The notes beneath the pieces are model-generated. The model saw only the letters and a program-made list of their open reading frames with translations. It was not told where the DNA came from and ran no database searches. The position numbers and the translations under genes are program-made. Of a DNA stretch of 43,912 nucleotides, positions 23,168 through 31,082 are shown piece after piece; position 1 is the first letter of the stretch, and every line of letters begins with the position of its first letter. This stretch comes from Clostridiales bacterium (GTDB lineage Bacteria > Bacillota > Clostridia > Lachnospirales > Lachnospiraceae): assembly GCA_018365455.1 (NCBI GenBank), contig JAGZJZ010000053.1, forward strand, positions 1 to 43,912, written 5' to 3'.

Positions 23168-24829
23168 TTATAAATGAATGGTAATTTCGGTTCCATCATC
23201 CGGTGTACTGTGGACTTCGATATATCCGCCCTGATATTCTACTACGTGCTTTACAATTGATAGTCCTAATCCTGTACCGCCTGTCTGTTTGGAATGGCTT
23301 TTATCAATTCTGTAAAATCTTTCAAATATGCGCTCCTGGTATTTGCTGGGAATGCCGATTCCGGTATCGGACACTTTAATTACCGGATGCTGGTCCTCTT
23401 CATAGATGGAAATTGTTACCTTTCCTCCCTGTCTGTTATACTTAATGCCATTTTCGCAAAGATTATAAATCAGATCCAGCATCATCGCGCGCACAGCCAC
23501 CAATTTAACCGGAGATCCTTCCAGATGCAGGGTTACCATGTTCCGTTCTGCTACCGGCAGTAAACGTTCTATAATTTCCGATGAGATTTCATACAGATCC
23601 ACAAGTTCTTTTGTGGTACGGGCATCTTTTTCATCCAGGCGGCTTATTTTAATAATATCCTCCACCAGAGAAATGAGGCGCGCTGCCTCCTTATAGATTT
23701 TACCTGCAAACTGGGGAATATCCTGAGGCTGAACCATACCGTTCTGCATCAGTTCCGCATATCCGGAAATAGATGTGAGCGGCGTTTTCAATTCATGGGA
23801 TACATTGGCTGAAAATTCCCGTCGCATTTTTTCGGCCTTGTATTTCTCCGTAATATCCAGAACAAAGAGGACCGCACCCTGAATGCTTCCTTCCTGGATT
23901 ACCGGATTTCCAAAAAATTGAATGGTAGTTTCATCCAGTTTTAAGATCTCGCTGTGGGTTTCCCCCTTCATTGACTTTTCCACTGTATTCTGAAGCTGCT
24001 GGCTGCGGTTAAAGAGTGAAATATTCTTCCCGATATAGTGCATGCTTGGTGCACCCAGTATATTTTTACAGCTCTGGTTAATGAATACAATTCTGGATTC
24101 TTTATCCAGCAAAATTAAACCTTCATTCATATTGGTGGTGATGGTATTAAATTTTTCCTTTTGCTCAATAAGGTCCGCCATCTGATCCTTAATCTGGTAA
24201 TTCTGTTTTTCTATTCTGTTCAGCAATGGAAATAACTCATTAAAGGATACCTTCTGGGTTGGATGCTGCAAGTCTATATTGTTAATATTGGAAATAATTC
24301 CATTTGCCAGTTTGGTGGCAATCAGGAAGGAACCCAGTAAAATAATCAGTGAGATCACACATGCTGCCGGCAGAACTTTCATAAATGTAGGAATCAGCCC
24401 GTCAATCGTCCCTGAGACACGCAGAAAGCTGCCTGACGACAATTTTATTGCATAATAATAAGTATGCTGCCTGAGTGTATCTGATGTTCTTTTTGATATA
24501 CCGGTTCCATTTTTAGATGCATCTATAATTTCGGGGCGTTCCAGGTGGTTTTCCATCTTGCTGGCATCTGCCTGACTGTCGTATATAACCGTTCCATCCG
24601 CATCGATATAGGTGATTCTGGATGGTGTCTGTGCCTCAATATCATCCAAAAAAGAAACAGGGTCCGCCAGGCCTTCATAGGCCTTGGCGATGTACACTGC
24701 TTCTGTCTTTAATTCGTTTTTTAATTGCTGCTGCATGTTATAATTAAAAAAAAGTACAAATGCAGCCGTTATGAAAATTACAGTTAGAATCCCCAGTCCG
24801 AAAACATTTTTATAGATTTTCTTTTTCAT
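23168..24829 (-). CDS. phoR: PhoR-type sensor histidine kinase
   Basis: This 553-residue kinase has TM1 at about 10-30, an external domain of about 110 residues (TYIDADGTVIYDSQAD, dCache/PAS-like), TM2 at about 152-172, a linker and then a PAS domain (226-330, MNEGLILLDKESRIVFIN). Then come the HisKA box FSANVSHELKTPLTSI with H345 and a HATPase domain with N-box NLCENGIKYN, DTGIGIP and GGTGLGLSIVKH. It probably phosphorylates the adjacent response regulator when phosphate is low. It overlaps the regulator stop by four bases (ATGA). Neighbouring pst genes support the PhoR call. Confidence 0.93.
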   Translation of the reverse strand: MKKKIYKNVFGLGILTVIFITAAFVLFFNYNMQQQLKNELKTEAVYIAKAYEGLADPVSFLDDIEAQTPSRITYIDADGTVIYDSQADASKMENHLERPEIIDASKNGTGISKRTSDTLRQHTYYYAIKLSSGSFLRVSGTIDGLIPTFMKVLPAACVISLIILLGSFLIATKLANGIISNINNIDLQHPTQKVSFNELFPLLNRIEKQNYQIKDQMADLIEQKEKFNTITTNMNEGLILLDKESRIVFINQSCKNILGAPSMHYIGKNISLFNRSQQLQNTVEKSMKGETHSEILKLDETTIQFFGNPVIQEGSIQGAVLFVLDITEKYKAEKMRREFSANVSHELKTPLTSISGYAELMQNGMVQPQDIPQFAGKIYKEAARLISLVEDIIKISRLDEKDARTTKELVDLYEISSEIIERLLPVAERNMVTLHLEGSPVKLVAVRAMMLDLIYNLCENGIKYNRQGGKVTISIYEEDQHPVIKVSDTGIGIPSKYQERIFERFYRIDKSHSKQTGGTGLGLSIVKHVVEYQGGYIEVHSTPDDGTEITIHL

Positions 24830-25509
24830 TCTTTGTTTCCCATTTTATAGCCTACCCCGCGGACGGTTTCGATCATATTACCGCTGGCACCTAATTTCTG
24901 CCTGAGCGATCCGATATGAACATCAACGGTACGGCTTTCCCCTTCGTAATCATAGTTCCAGATTACTTCCAGTATTTTATCCCTGGAAAGTACAATCCCC
25001 TGGTTTTTCATCAAATACGTAAGAAGTTCAAATTCTTTGTAGGTCAGGATCACCTCTTTGCCACTGACTGTTACTTCATGCTTCTGGATATCCAGACGAA
25101 TATCCCCAAGCACCATCATATCGGTAGATATACTCTTCTGGCTTCTGCGCAGGACTGCTTTGATTCTGGAGATCAGTTCCATGACACCAAAAGGCTTCGT
25201 CACATAGTCATCTGCTCCCACATCCAGCCCCTTGACCTTATCGTATTCCGTGGATTTTGCCGTCAGCATAATGACCGGTATATCCTTATATTCATTTTTT
25301 GCGCGCAATTTTTTCAGAATGCTGATGCCGTCTTCATCCGGCAGCATAATATCCAGCAAAATCAAATCCGGGCTCCCATCCTTCAGACCTTTGTAAAACT
25401 CTGCAGCATTCTCAAAACCAATCGCTTCATACCCGGAAGTTTTCAGGGCATACGCTACTAATTCTCTGATATTCATATCATCTTCTACACAATAAATCAT
25501 CTGACTCAT
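24826..25509 (-). CDS. phoB: PhoB/PhoP-type response regulator
   Basis: This 227-residue OmpR-family regulator has a receiver domain at 1-120 with acidic pocket E9/D10, phosphoacceptor D53 (LLDIMLPDEDG), T83 and K105 (TKPF). The winged-helix DNA-binding domain (130-227) ends VDVHIGSLRQKLG and VRGVGYKMG. It is expected to bind the Pho box before pstS. GGAGG sits 12 bases before the ATG, which is rather far; an ATG three codons in is an alternative. The kinase gene overlaps its 3' end. Confidence 0.93.
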   Translation of the reverse strand: MSQMIYCVEDDMNIRELVAYALKTSGYEAIGFENAAEFYKGLKDGSPDLILLDIMLPDEDGISILKKLRAKNEYKDIPVIMLTAKSTEYDKVKGLDVGADDYVTKPFGVMELISRIKAVLRRSQKSISTDMMVLGDIRLDIQKHEVTVSGKEVILTYKEFELLTYLMKNQGIVLSRDKILEVIWNYDYEGESRTVDVHIGSLRQKLGASGNMIETVRGVGYKMGNKE

Positions 25510-25577
25510 AAACTTATCAAACCTCCAAATGTCTGTTTACAGGCTCTTGTACTGATCTGCTGTCGTTTGCAGCGTGT

Positions 25578-27254
25578 TTAATGTTCACTCATTACGTACC
25601 CTGCCAGATTATAGGCATGATCCGAAATTCTTTCCAGATTGCTGATAATATCCAGGAAGATAACTCCGTTAGTTGGATTGCACAGCTGTTTGGAAAGCCG
25701 TTCGATATGGGTTTCACGCAGCTCTTCTTCCATATTATCGACCATATCTTCATAGGTTACTACTTTCGTAGCAGCATCAATGCTTTCTTCTTCCCTTGCT
25801 TTCATGGCATAAATGAAAGAGTTGGTAACCAGTTCCATGATCTCGCTCAGTTCTTTCCCTGCTTCGTCGGAGAACTGAATATCGTCCTTCGCCTTGTTTT
25901 CCGCCAGTTCTGCGATATTCTCCGTATGGTCACCCACACGCTCAATGTCACTTACGGAATAAAACAGATTGTTTATAATGGTATGCTGGTCTTCATTTAA
26001 AGAAAGATTGCTGATTTTTACCAGATATTCGGTAATCATCTTCTCCATGCTGTTAATGGTTTTTTCCGTTTTATAGACAGCCTCTATTTTTTCCATATCA
26101 TTATGAAGTACTGCATCAAATGCATTCTGCATATTTGCCTGGGCAATTCTTCCCATATGAACAACTTCCAGAATCGCATTCTCAACTGCAAAGGTAGGTG
26201 TTTCTAAAATACGGTCATCTAAATGACGCAGTGTAATTACTTCGTCTGATTCGCTTCCTTCCAGAACTTCGCCTCCCTTATCCGGAACAATAAGACCTGA
26301 CAACTGAACCAGTTTGTTCGCAAATGGGAACAGTATAATCGTACAGATAATATTAAATACCGTGTGGAAAATAGAAATTCCAACACTACCGATTCCTGCC
26401 GCCGCAAACACCGGATTCAGCTGGAAGATTCCAAACATCGCCGCTCCGAATATAACCGCTCCGATCATATTGAAAGATAAGTGGATGATAGCTGCACGCT
26501 TTGCATTTCTGGGTGCCCCGATACTGGATAAAAGTGCAGTAAAGCAAGAACCTATATTAGAACCAAGACTTATGTATATTGCTGAGCTTGCCGTAACTAC
26601 ACCGCCGGTTGCCGCCAGTGTCTGAAGAATACCTACAGATGCGGAAGAACTCTGCATAATTCCGGTAACCAAAGCACCGATTGCAATTCCAAGGAAAGGG
26701 TTGCTTCCGAACAATGCAAATGCTTTTGTAAAGATAGGCAGTTCTGTATAGGAAGAAGCAGCATTTTTCATGAAATCAAGTCCAATGAACAATAATCCAA
26801 GACCGATAATGATTTCACCAATTGTTTTCTTTTTCTGCTTTTTGGAAAACATAATAAAGAATGCTCCAATTCCAACTAACAGGGGTGCATAAAGTGATGG
26901 CGAAACAGCTTTGAAACTATCCCCAAGCTGTCCTAATGATACGATCCAGGATGTGATACAGGTACCAATATTTGCACCCATGATTACGCCTACAGCCTGT
27001 CCCAGATTCATTATGCCTGCATTTACAAATCCAACCACCATAACGGTAGTTGCACCACTGCTTTGAATGATTGCTGTGATCAAGGCTCCAACCAGAATTG
27101 CCATTACCCGGTTGTTCGTCAGAACTCCCAGCAGCTCCCTCATTTTGTTACCGGTTGATTTCTGGATTCCATCCGACATGCTGTGCATGCCGTAAAGGAA
27201 CATACCAAGGCCTCCGCAAAACATAAACAAATTCTGTACGTCATTAATTGACAT
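25578..27254 (-). CDS. Na/Pi cotransporter family protein with PhoU-like C-terminus
   Basis: This 558-residue protein has two inverted Na/Pi-cotransport repeats, each with the QSSGATTV / QSSSASVG motif (ALITAIIQSSGATTVMVVGFVN near 60 and GIMQSSSASVGILQTLA near 200), and about eight or more membrane segments up to residue 315. Residues 340-555 form a cytoplasmic PhoU-like helical domain (SDIERVGDHTENIAELA and NLERISDHAYNLAGYV). Such NptA/YjbB proteins import or export phosphate with sodium. AGGAGG is present before the start. It lies upstream of phoBR on the same strand, completing a phosphate module. Confidence 0.94.
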   Translation of the reverse strand: MSINDVQNLFMFCGGLGMFLYGMHSMSDGIQKSTGNKMRELLGVLTNNRVMAILVGALITAIIQSSGATTVMVVGFVNAGIMNLGQAVGVIMGANIGTCITSWIVSLGQLGDSFKAVSPSLYAPLLVGIGAFFIMFSKKQKKKTIGEIIIGLGLLFIGLDFMKNAASSYTELPIFTKAFALFGSNPFLGIAIGALVTGIMQSSSASVGILQTLAATGGVVTASSAIYISLGSNIGSCFTALLSSIGAPRNAKRAAIIHLSFNMIGAVIFGAAMFGIFQLNPVFAAAGIGSVGISIFHTVFNIICTIILFPFANKLVQLSGLIVPDKGGEVLEGSESDEVITLRHLDDRILETPTFAVENAILEVVHMGRIAQANMQNAFDAVLHNDMEKIEAVYKTEKTINSMEKMITEYLVKISNLSLNEDQHTIINNLFYSVSDIERVGDHTENIAELAENKAKDDIQFSDEAGKELSEIMELVTNSFIYAMKAREEESIDAATKVVTYEDMVDNMEEELRETHIERLSKQLCNPTNGVIFLDIISNLERISDHAYNLAGYVMSEH

Positions 27255-27291
27255 CTGATAATCCTCCTAATTAAACCAAATCTTTTTCATA

Positions 27292-27297
27292 ATTATA
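27292..27297 (-). promoter_or_regulatory. Candidate -10 box for the Na/Pi cotransporter gene
   Basis: TATAAT lies 38 bases before the start codon. The expected -35 region falls inside the end of repeat copy C and is only a poor match, so the assignment rests on the -10 alone. No Pho box was seen here. Confidence 0.4.
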
Positions 27298-27306
27298 GAA
27301 ATTCAA

Positions 27307-27377
27307 GTAACAGTTCAGACAGGTATGCGCATTTACTGCGCATACCGTGAGAAAGGGCAGCTTGTCTGAACTGTTAC
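27307..27377. repeat. Palindromic repeat family 1, copy C (compact form)
   Basis: This is a 71-base element bounded by perfect inverted ends (GTAACAGTTCAGACA and its complement). Inside is a second perfect stem, GGTATGCGC with GCGCATACC around ATTTACT. It is the simplest of the three copies and defines the family. Confidence 0.87.
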
Positions 27378-27385
27378 AAATTCAC

Positions 27386-27413
27386 AAAAAAATAGGGATG
27401 CTGCTACACCCCT
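27386..27413 (-). terminator. Terminator after the MGS-like gene
   Basis: On the minus strand AGGGGTG pairs with CATCCCT (one G-T pair) around TAGCAG and is followed by ATTTTTTT, 11 bases after the stop codon. Confidence 0.88.
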
Positions 27414-27423
27414 CTCTTAGATT

Positions 27424-27816
27424 TTATATCTGTAATCTCCATTCAAGATCACCATGAGCTAATCCAAGAATTAAAGATTCCGCAGTTGCAATATTGGTTG
27501 CAATTGGGATATTATATTTATCACAACATTTTGATATTGTGTAAATATCCGGCTCCTTAGGATCTACCATCGCCGGGTTGTAGAAAAAGATTACCATATC
27601 CAGGCCATTTCTCTCAAGCATCTCTGTAAACTGCTTATCTCCTCCCACACTTCCAGGGAGAAATTTGTGAACGCGGAGATTTGTTACATCTTCCACACGG
27701 CGTCCCGTAATTCCTGTCGCATAAATTTCATGTTTGCTAAGTATATGCTTATATGCAAGACAAAAATCTTCAATTAAACTTTTTTTACTGTTATGTGCAA
27801 TAATACCGATATTCAT
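27424..27816 (-). CDS. Methylglyoxal synthase-like protein (divergent)
   Basis: This 130-residue MGS-domain protein lines up over its full length with MgsA (IGIIAHN, LYATG-TG region, VGGDKQ, LDMVIFFYNP, IPIATNIATAESLI). True MgsA converts dihydroxyacetone phosphate to methylglyoxal. The key Asp in GGD is kept, but several canonical residues differ: AHD is AHN, TGTTG is TGITG, SGPxGG is PGSVGG, the DP Asp is Asn and the PHxPD His is Lys. Activity is therefore doubtful, and a regulatory or altered-substrate role is possible. It is monocistronic, with its own promoter and terminator. The start is fixed by AAAAGGATGG upstream. Confidence 0.85.
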   Translation of the reverse strand: MNIGIIAHNSKKSLIEDFCLAYKHILSKHEIYATGITGRRVEDVTNLRVHKFLPGSVGGDKQFTEMLERNGLDMVIFFYNPAMVDPKEPDIYTISKCCDKYNIPIATNIATAESLILGLAHGDLEWRLQI

Positions 27817-27847
27817 CTAACCATCCTTTTTTCTCTTCTTTCTACCG

Positions 27848-27856
27848 ATTATAACA
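27848..27856 (-). promoter_or_regulatory. Extended -10 promoter of the MGS-like gene
   Basis: TGTTATAAT is an extended -10 with a consensus hexamer, 32 bases upstream of the start codon. The -35 region is weak (TTCCAT at 17 bases), as is tolerated with an extended -10. Confidence 0.6.
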
Positions 27857-28014
27857 TATAAATAGGGAAAATGGAAAATGTTTTTTTGATTTTATCTAAA
27901 TTTGTAAAAAATTGAAAAAATTTCCAGTTTAGAATTTCGATTAATTCATATACTAGGAAGGCAATAACAAATTGCAAATAAAAAAAAACAGACAGAAAAA
28001 AAGGAGGGGTTATG

Positions 28015-28269
28015 ATGTCAAACAGATCATCTAACACAGCAGCAGTACCAGAAGCAAAAGGAGCTTTAGACCGTTTCAAATTTGAGGTAGCTAACGAATT
28101 AGGAGTTCCGTTAACAGATGGTTACAATGGTAACTTAACTTCCAAACAGAATGGTAGCGTTGGTGGCTATATGGTTAAGAAAATGATCGAAGCTCAGGAA
28201 AGACAGATGTCCGGCGGAGCAAGCATGCCAGCAGGTAACATGTCAGCAGGAAGTACTTCTCAGTACTAA
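28015..28269 (+). CDS. Alpha/beta-type small acid-soluble spore protein
   Basis: This 84-residue SASP coats and protects DNA in the dormant spore and is degraded by the Gpr protease at germination. The first family motif is LDRFKFEVANELGV (about 20-33), which includes the Gpr site region, and the second is GYNGNLTSKQNGSVGGYMVKKM. The tail is Gly/Ser/Met-rich. AGGAGG precedes two adjacent ATGs, and the second has the better seven-base spacing. Expression should be forespore specific; a TATACTA sequence about 55 bases upstream resembles a sigma-G -10 but is not certain. It has its own terminator, so it is monocistronic. Confidence 0.97.
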   Translation: MSNRSSNTAAVPEAKGALDRFKFEVANELGVPLTDGYNGNLTSKQNGSVGGYMVKKMIEAQERQMSGGASMPAGNMSAGSTSQY

Positions 28270-28298
28270 TCTCAAAAACGAATTCTTTCGTATTTGAC

Positions 28299-28338
28299 AA
28301 AAAAAGGGCCCAGATAATTTTATACGGGCTTCTTTTTT
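28299..28338. terminator. Bidirectional terminator between the spore protein and DUF6465 genes
   Basis: AAAAAAAGGGCCC and GGGCTTCTTTTTT pair with G-T help around a 13-base loop. T-tracts exist on both strands, fitting two converging genes. Confidence 0.85.
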
Positions 28339-28404
28339 GTTTGCTAATAACTTTATTTTTGATATTAACTGTATCACTGTTATTAACTTTCTTTTTGCTT
28401 TTAT

Positions 28405-28914
28405 CTATAAGTACACATTACCGGTCACATCGCCGTTGATTACAAAATATGCCGCATTCTCTTCCGGTTTTAAGTATACGTCTATGGATTTAATATCCGC
28501 AGCTTTGTTTTTCAAAACCTTCGTCCAATGTTCCTTTGCCTGTTTCGTAATATCTTCTACATTGATTTCTTTTCCAAGATACTGTAAAAAGATCGTTTCT
28601 TTTACAACTGCTTTGTTCGCCGGAGCTTTTTTTGCTGCTGGCTTTTTCTCAACCGGTGCTTTTTCAGCTGCAGGTTTCGCTGCTGGCTTTGCCGCTGTTT
28701 TCGCTGCTTTCGTTTTTGCTGTAGATTTCGCTGCCGGAGCCTTCTCCGCTGTTTTCTCTTCTGTTGCTTCTGTTACTTCCGTTACTTTTTCTTCTGCTGC
28801 TTTTGCAGCAGGTTCTGCCTTCCTGACTGCTCTCTTTGATGGTGTTTTTGTTGCTTTAGTGGCTTCTGTCGTACCTGCTGCTGTCTCTTTTACGTTTGCT
28901 TTTACGGTTTTCAT
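28405..28914 (-). CDS. DUF6465-like protein with histone-like Ala/Lys-rich N-terminus
   Basis: This 169-residue protein has two parts. Residues 1-105 are dominated by A, K, T, E and P, with AKPAAKP and EKKPAAKKAP type runs, very like histone H1 tails. Residues 107-169 are a compact domain: TIFLQYLGKEINVEDITKQA, KEHWTKV, then IDVYLKPEENAAYFVINGD. This C-terminal domain matches what is called DUF6465 in Lachnospiraceae, of unknown function. A non-specific nucleic-acid or ribosome-associated role is only an inference from charge. GGAGG is seven bases before the ATG, and an upstream in-frame ATG has no ribosome site. It has its own sigma-A promoter. Confidence 0.85.
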   Translation of the reverse strand: MKTVKANVKETAAGTTEATKATKTPSKRAVRKAEPAAKAAEEKVTEVTEATEEKTAEKAPAAKSTAKTKAAKTAAKPAAKPAAEKAPVEKKPAAKKAPANKAVVKETIFLQYLGKEINVEDITKQAKEHWTKVLKNKAADIKSIDVYLKPEENAAYFVINGDVTGNVYL

Positions 28915-28967
28915 ACATTTTCCTCCTCGCAAAACACTTCCATGCATATATATCATTTACATAAAGC

Positions 28968-28996
28968 ATAATATACCATTTTTTCAAAAATAGCAA
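28968..28996 (-). promoter_or_regulatory. Sigma-A promoter of the DUF6465 gene
   Basis: TTGCTA (28996-28991) and TATTAT (28973-28968) are separated by 17 bases and point at the gene 54 bases downstream. The -35 lies only ten bases after the recG stop. Confidence 0.7.
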
Positions 28997-29005
28997 CTAT
29001 TTCTT

Positions 29006-31072
29006 CTATAAATTGATACGGACAAAGCCTGAAAGCATGTACTCCCGGAGTTTTTTATCCAGATAAAAGTACTCCGGTTTTCCGGACAATTCTCCCTGAT
29101 CCAGAATATTCTGGGCAGCCTCACTTGCCTTTTGCAGGATGGATGCATCCGTAAACACATCCCCGATTTTAAACTCCAGCAGACCGCTTTGGCGCACACC
29201 GAATACATCTCCCGGTCCCCGGAGTTTTAAATCCTCACTGGCGATAAAAAAGCCATCGTTGGATTTATTCAGAATTTCCAAACGCTCTTTTACTTTTTTG
29301 CTGTCTGACGCCCGCACCATGATACAGTAAGACTGGTATTGTCCCCGTCCTACTCTTCCACGGAGCTGGTGAAGCTGTGCCAGACCGAAGCGCTCTGCAT
29401 TTTCTATCATCATTACAGTGGCATTTGGTACATTTACACCAACCTCCACCACGGTAGTGGAAACCAGTACATCAATTTCATGATTTAAAAAACGTTCCAT
29501 AATGCTGTTCTTTTCTTTTGGTTTCATCTTCCCATGAAGATATTCAATTTGAATATTTCCATCCAGCGCTGCTCTCAGCCGGTCGGTATACTCAATGACA
29601 TTTTCAGCCTCGATGGTCTCGCTTTCTTCAACCATAGGACAGATGATGTAAGCCTGGCGCCCTGCTTGAACTTCATTTTGAATAAAAGCATATGCTTTTG
29701 GGCGGTACCTGGTATCTACCACACAGTTTTTAATTGGCAGACGGTTAGCCGGAAGTTCGTCAATCACGGAGACATCCAAATCTCCGTACAGAATTACAGC
29801 CAATGTCCGGGGAATCGGCGTAGCACTCATAACCAGCACATGGGGCATTTCACCCTTTTCGGAAAGCGCCTCCCTCTGGCGTACACCAAACCTGTGCTGT
29901 TCATCGGTAATCACCAGCGCCAGATTTTTGTAATTCACTTTTTCCTGAATGAGAGCATGTGTACCAATGATGATATCTGCCAGCCCGGTTTCTATTTTAT
30001 CATATGCCGTCCTTTTTTCTTTTGCCGTCATGGACCCGGTTAAAAGCACCGGCTTAAAATCTAGCTGCTGTTCCTTTAGAAGTCCTGAAATGGATTCAAA
30101 ATGCTGTACCGCCAATACCTCCGTAGGTACCATTAAGGAGCCTTGATATCCATTCTCGGCTGTCATAATCAATGCCAGAATAGCAAGTATGGTTTTCCCG
30201 GAACCAACATCACCCTGGACCAGCCTTGCCATTACTTTGGGACTTAACAAATCTTTTTCAATTTCTTTCCATACCTTTGCCTGTGCCCCGGTTAAGGAGA
30301 ATTTCAGGTTCCCGATGATCTGATCCGTCAGCGGTGTTTTCTGCATATGAAAACTGTGGTACAAATCTTCTGTGCTGTCTTTCAAACGGCGAAGCGCCAG
30401 GATAAACAGAAAAAACTCATCGAATACCAGCCGGTTTCTGGCAAGCATCACATCGTGCATATCTTTTGGAAAGTGTATCTGCTCTATGGCATAGTGAAAT
30501 TCAGCCAGATGATATTCTTTTCTGATATCTTCCGGCAGATAATCATGATATTCTTCCAGAAGTGGAATTGCCTGACGCACCGCTTTGGTTATCATATTAT
30601 TGGTAAGTCCGGGTACTAAGGTATAGACCGGCTGCATCACATGGAGCATTTCCTGGTATTGATCTACACGAAAAACAGCAGGTTGTTCCATTAACAACTG
30701 CTGTTCTTTGCGTGAAATCTTCCCACGGAATATATATTTACTTCCCCTTTTCAATGTGTTTTTTAGATAGGGCATATTGAACCAGGTCAGGCGGATCATG
30801 CCGCCGCTGTCATCCCTTATAACGGTATTGGTGATCTGCAGCCGCCTGACTCTTTTCACGTCCAGCGTCTGCACAACCGTACCATAAACTGCTGCAGACA
30901 CATCATCGTCCGAGATCTCAGATACCTGCACGATGTTATCGTAGGTATCATAATTTCTGGGGTAATAATTCAGCAAATCATCGATTGTCTGTATCCCTGC
31001 TTTCTGGAATACCAGAACCGTCTTTTCACCGATTCCTTTTAATTCCTGAATGGATGATTCCATATTCATCAT
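29006..31072 (-). CDS. recG: ATP-dependent DNA helicase RecG
   Basis: This 688-residue superfamily 2 helicase remodels stalled forks and Holliday junctions. The wedge/OB domain covers about 50-150 (VYGTVVQTLDVKRVRR). Walker A GDVGSGKT is at 287-294, the DEQH box at 390-393 (TDEQHRFG), followed by SATPIPRTL, then helicase C with VSTTVVEVGVNVPNA and QLRGRVGRG. The TRG-type wedge and C-terminal region with EDLKLRGPGDVFGVRQSG are normal. AGGTGA precedes the start; two neighbouring Met codons are equally possible. It follows fakA by ten bases. Confidence 0.97.
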   Translation of the reverse strand: MMNMESSIQELKGIGEKTVLVFQKAGIQTIDDLLNYYPRNYDTYDNIVQVSEISDDDVSAAVYGTVVQTLDVKRVRRLQITNTVIRDDSGGMIRLTWFNMPYLKNTLKRGSKYIFRGKISRKEQQLLMEQPAVFRVDQYQEMLHVMQPVYTLVPGLTNNMITKAVRQAIPLLEEYHDYLPEDIRKEYHLAEFHYAIEQIHFPKDMHDVMLARNRLVFDEFFLFILALRRLKDSTEDLYHSFHMQKTPLTDQIIGNLKFSLTGAQAKVWKEIEKDLLSPKVMARLVQGDVGSGKTILAILALIMTAENGYQGSLMVPTEVLAVQHFESISGLLKEQQLDFKPVLLTGSMTAKEKRTAYDKIETGLADIIIGTHALIQEKVNYKNLALVITDEQHRFGVRQREALSEKGEMPHVLVMSATPIPRTLAVILYGDLDVSVIDELPANRLPIKNCVVDTRYRPKAYAFIQNEVQAGRQAYIICPMVEESETIEAENVIEYTDRLRAALDGNIQIEYLHGKMKPKEKNSIMERFLNHEIDVLVSTTVVEVGVNVPNATVMMIENAERFGLAQLHQLRGRVGRGQYQSYCIMVRASDSKKVKERLEILNKSNDGFFIASEDLKLRGPGDVFGVRQSGLLEFKIGDVFTDASILQKASEAAQNILDQGELSGKPEYFYLDKKLREYMLSGFVRINL

Positions 31073-31082
31073 AGTTCACCTG

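Noticed and set aside
28337..28993. Long plus-strand frame (218 codons) rich in A, F, V and S
   Set aside because: It is the antisense of the repetitive Ala/Lys-rich DUF6465 gene. Low-complexity coding DNA leaves long open antisense frames, and it has no ribosome site.
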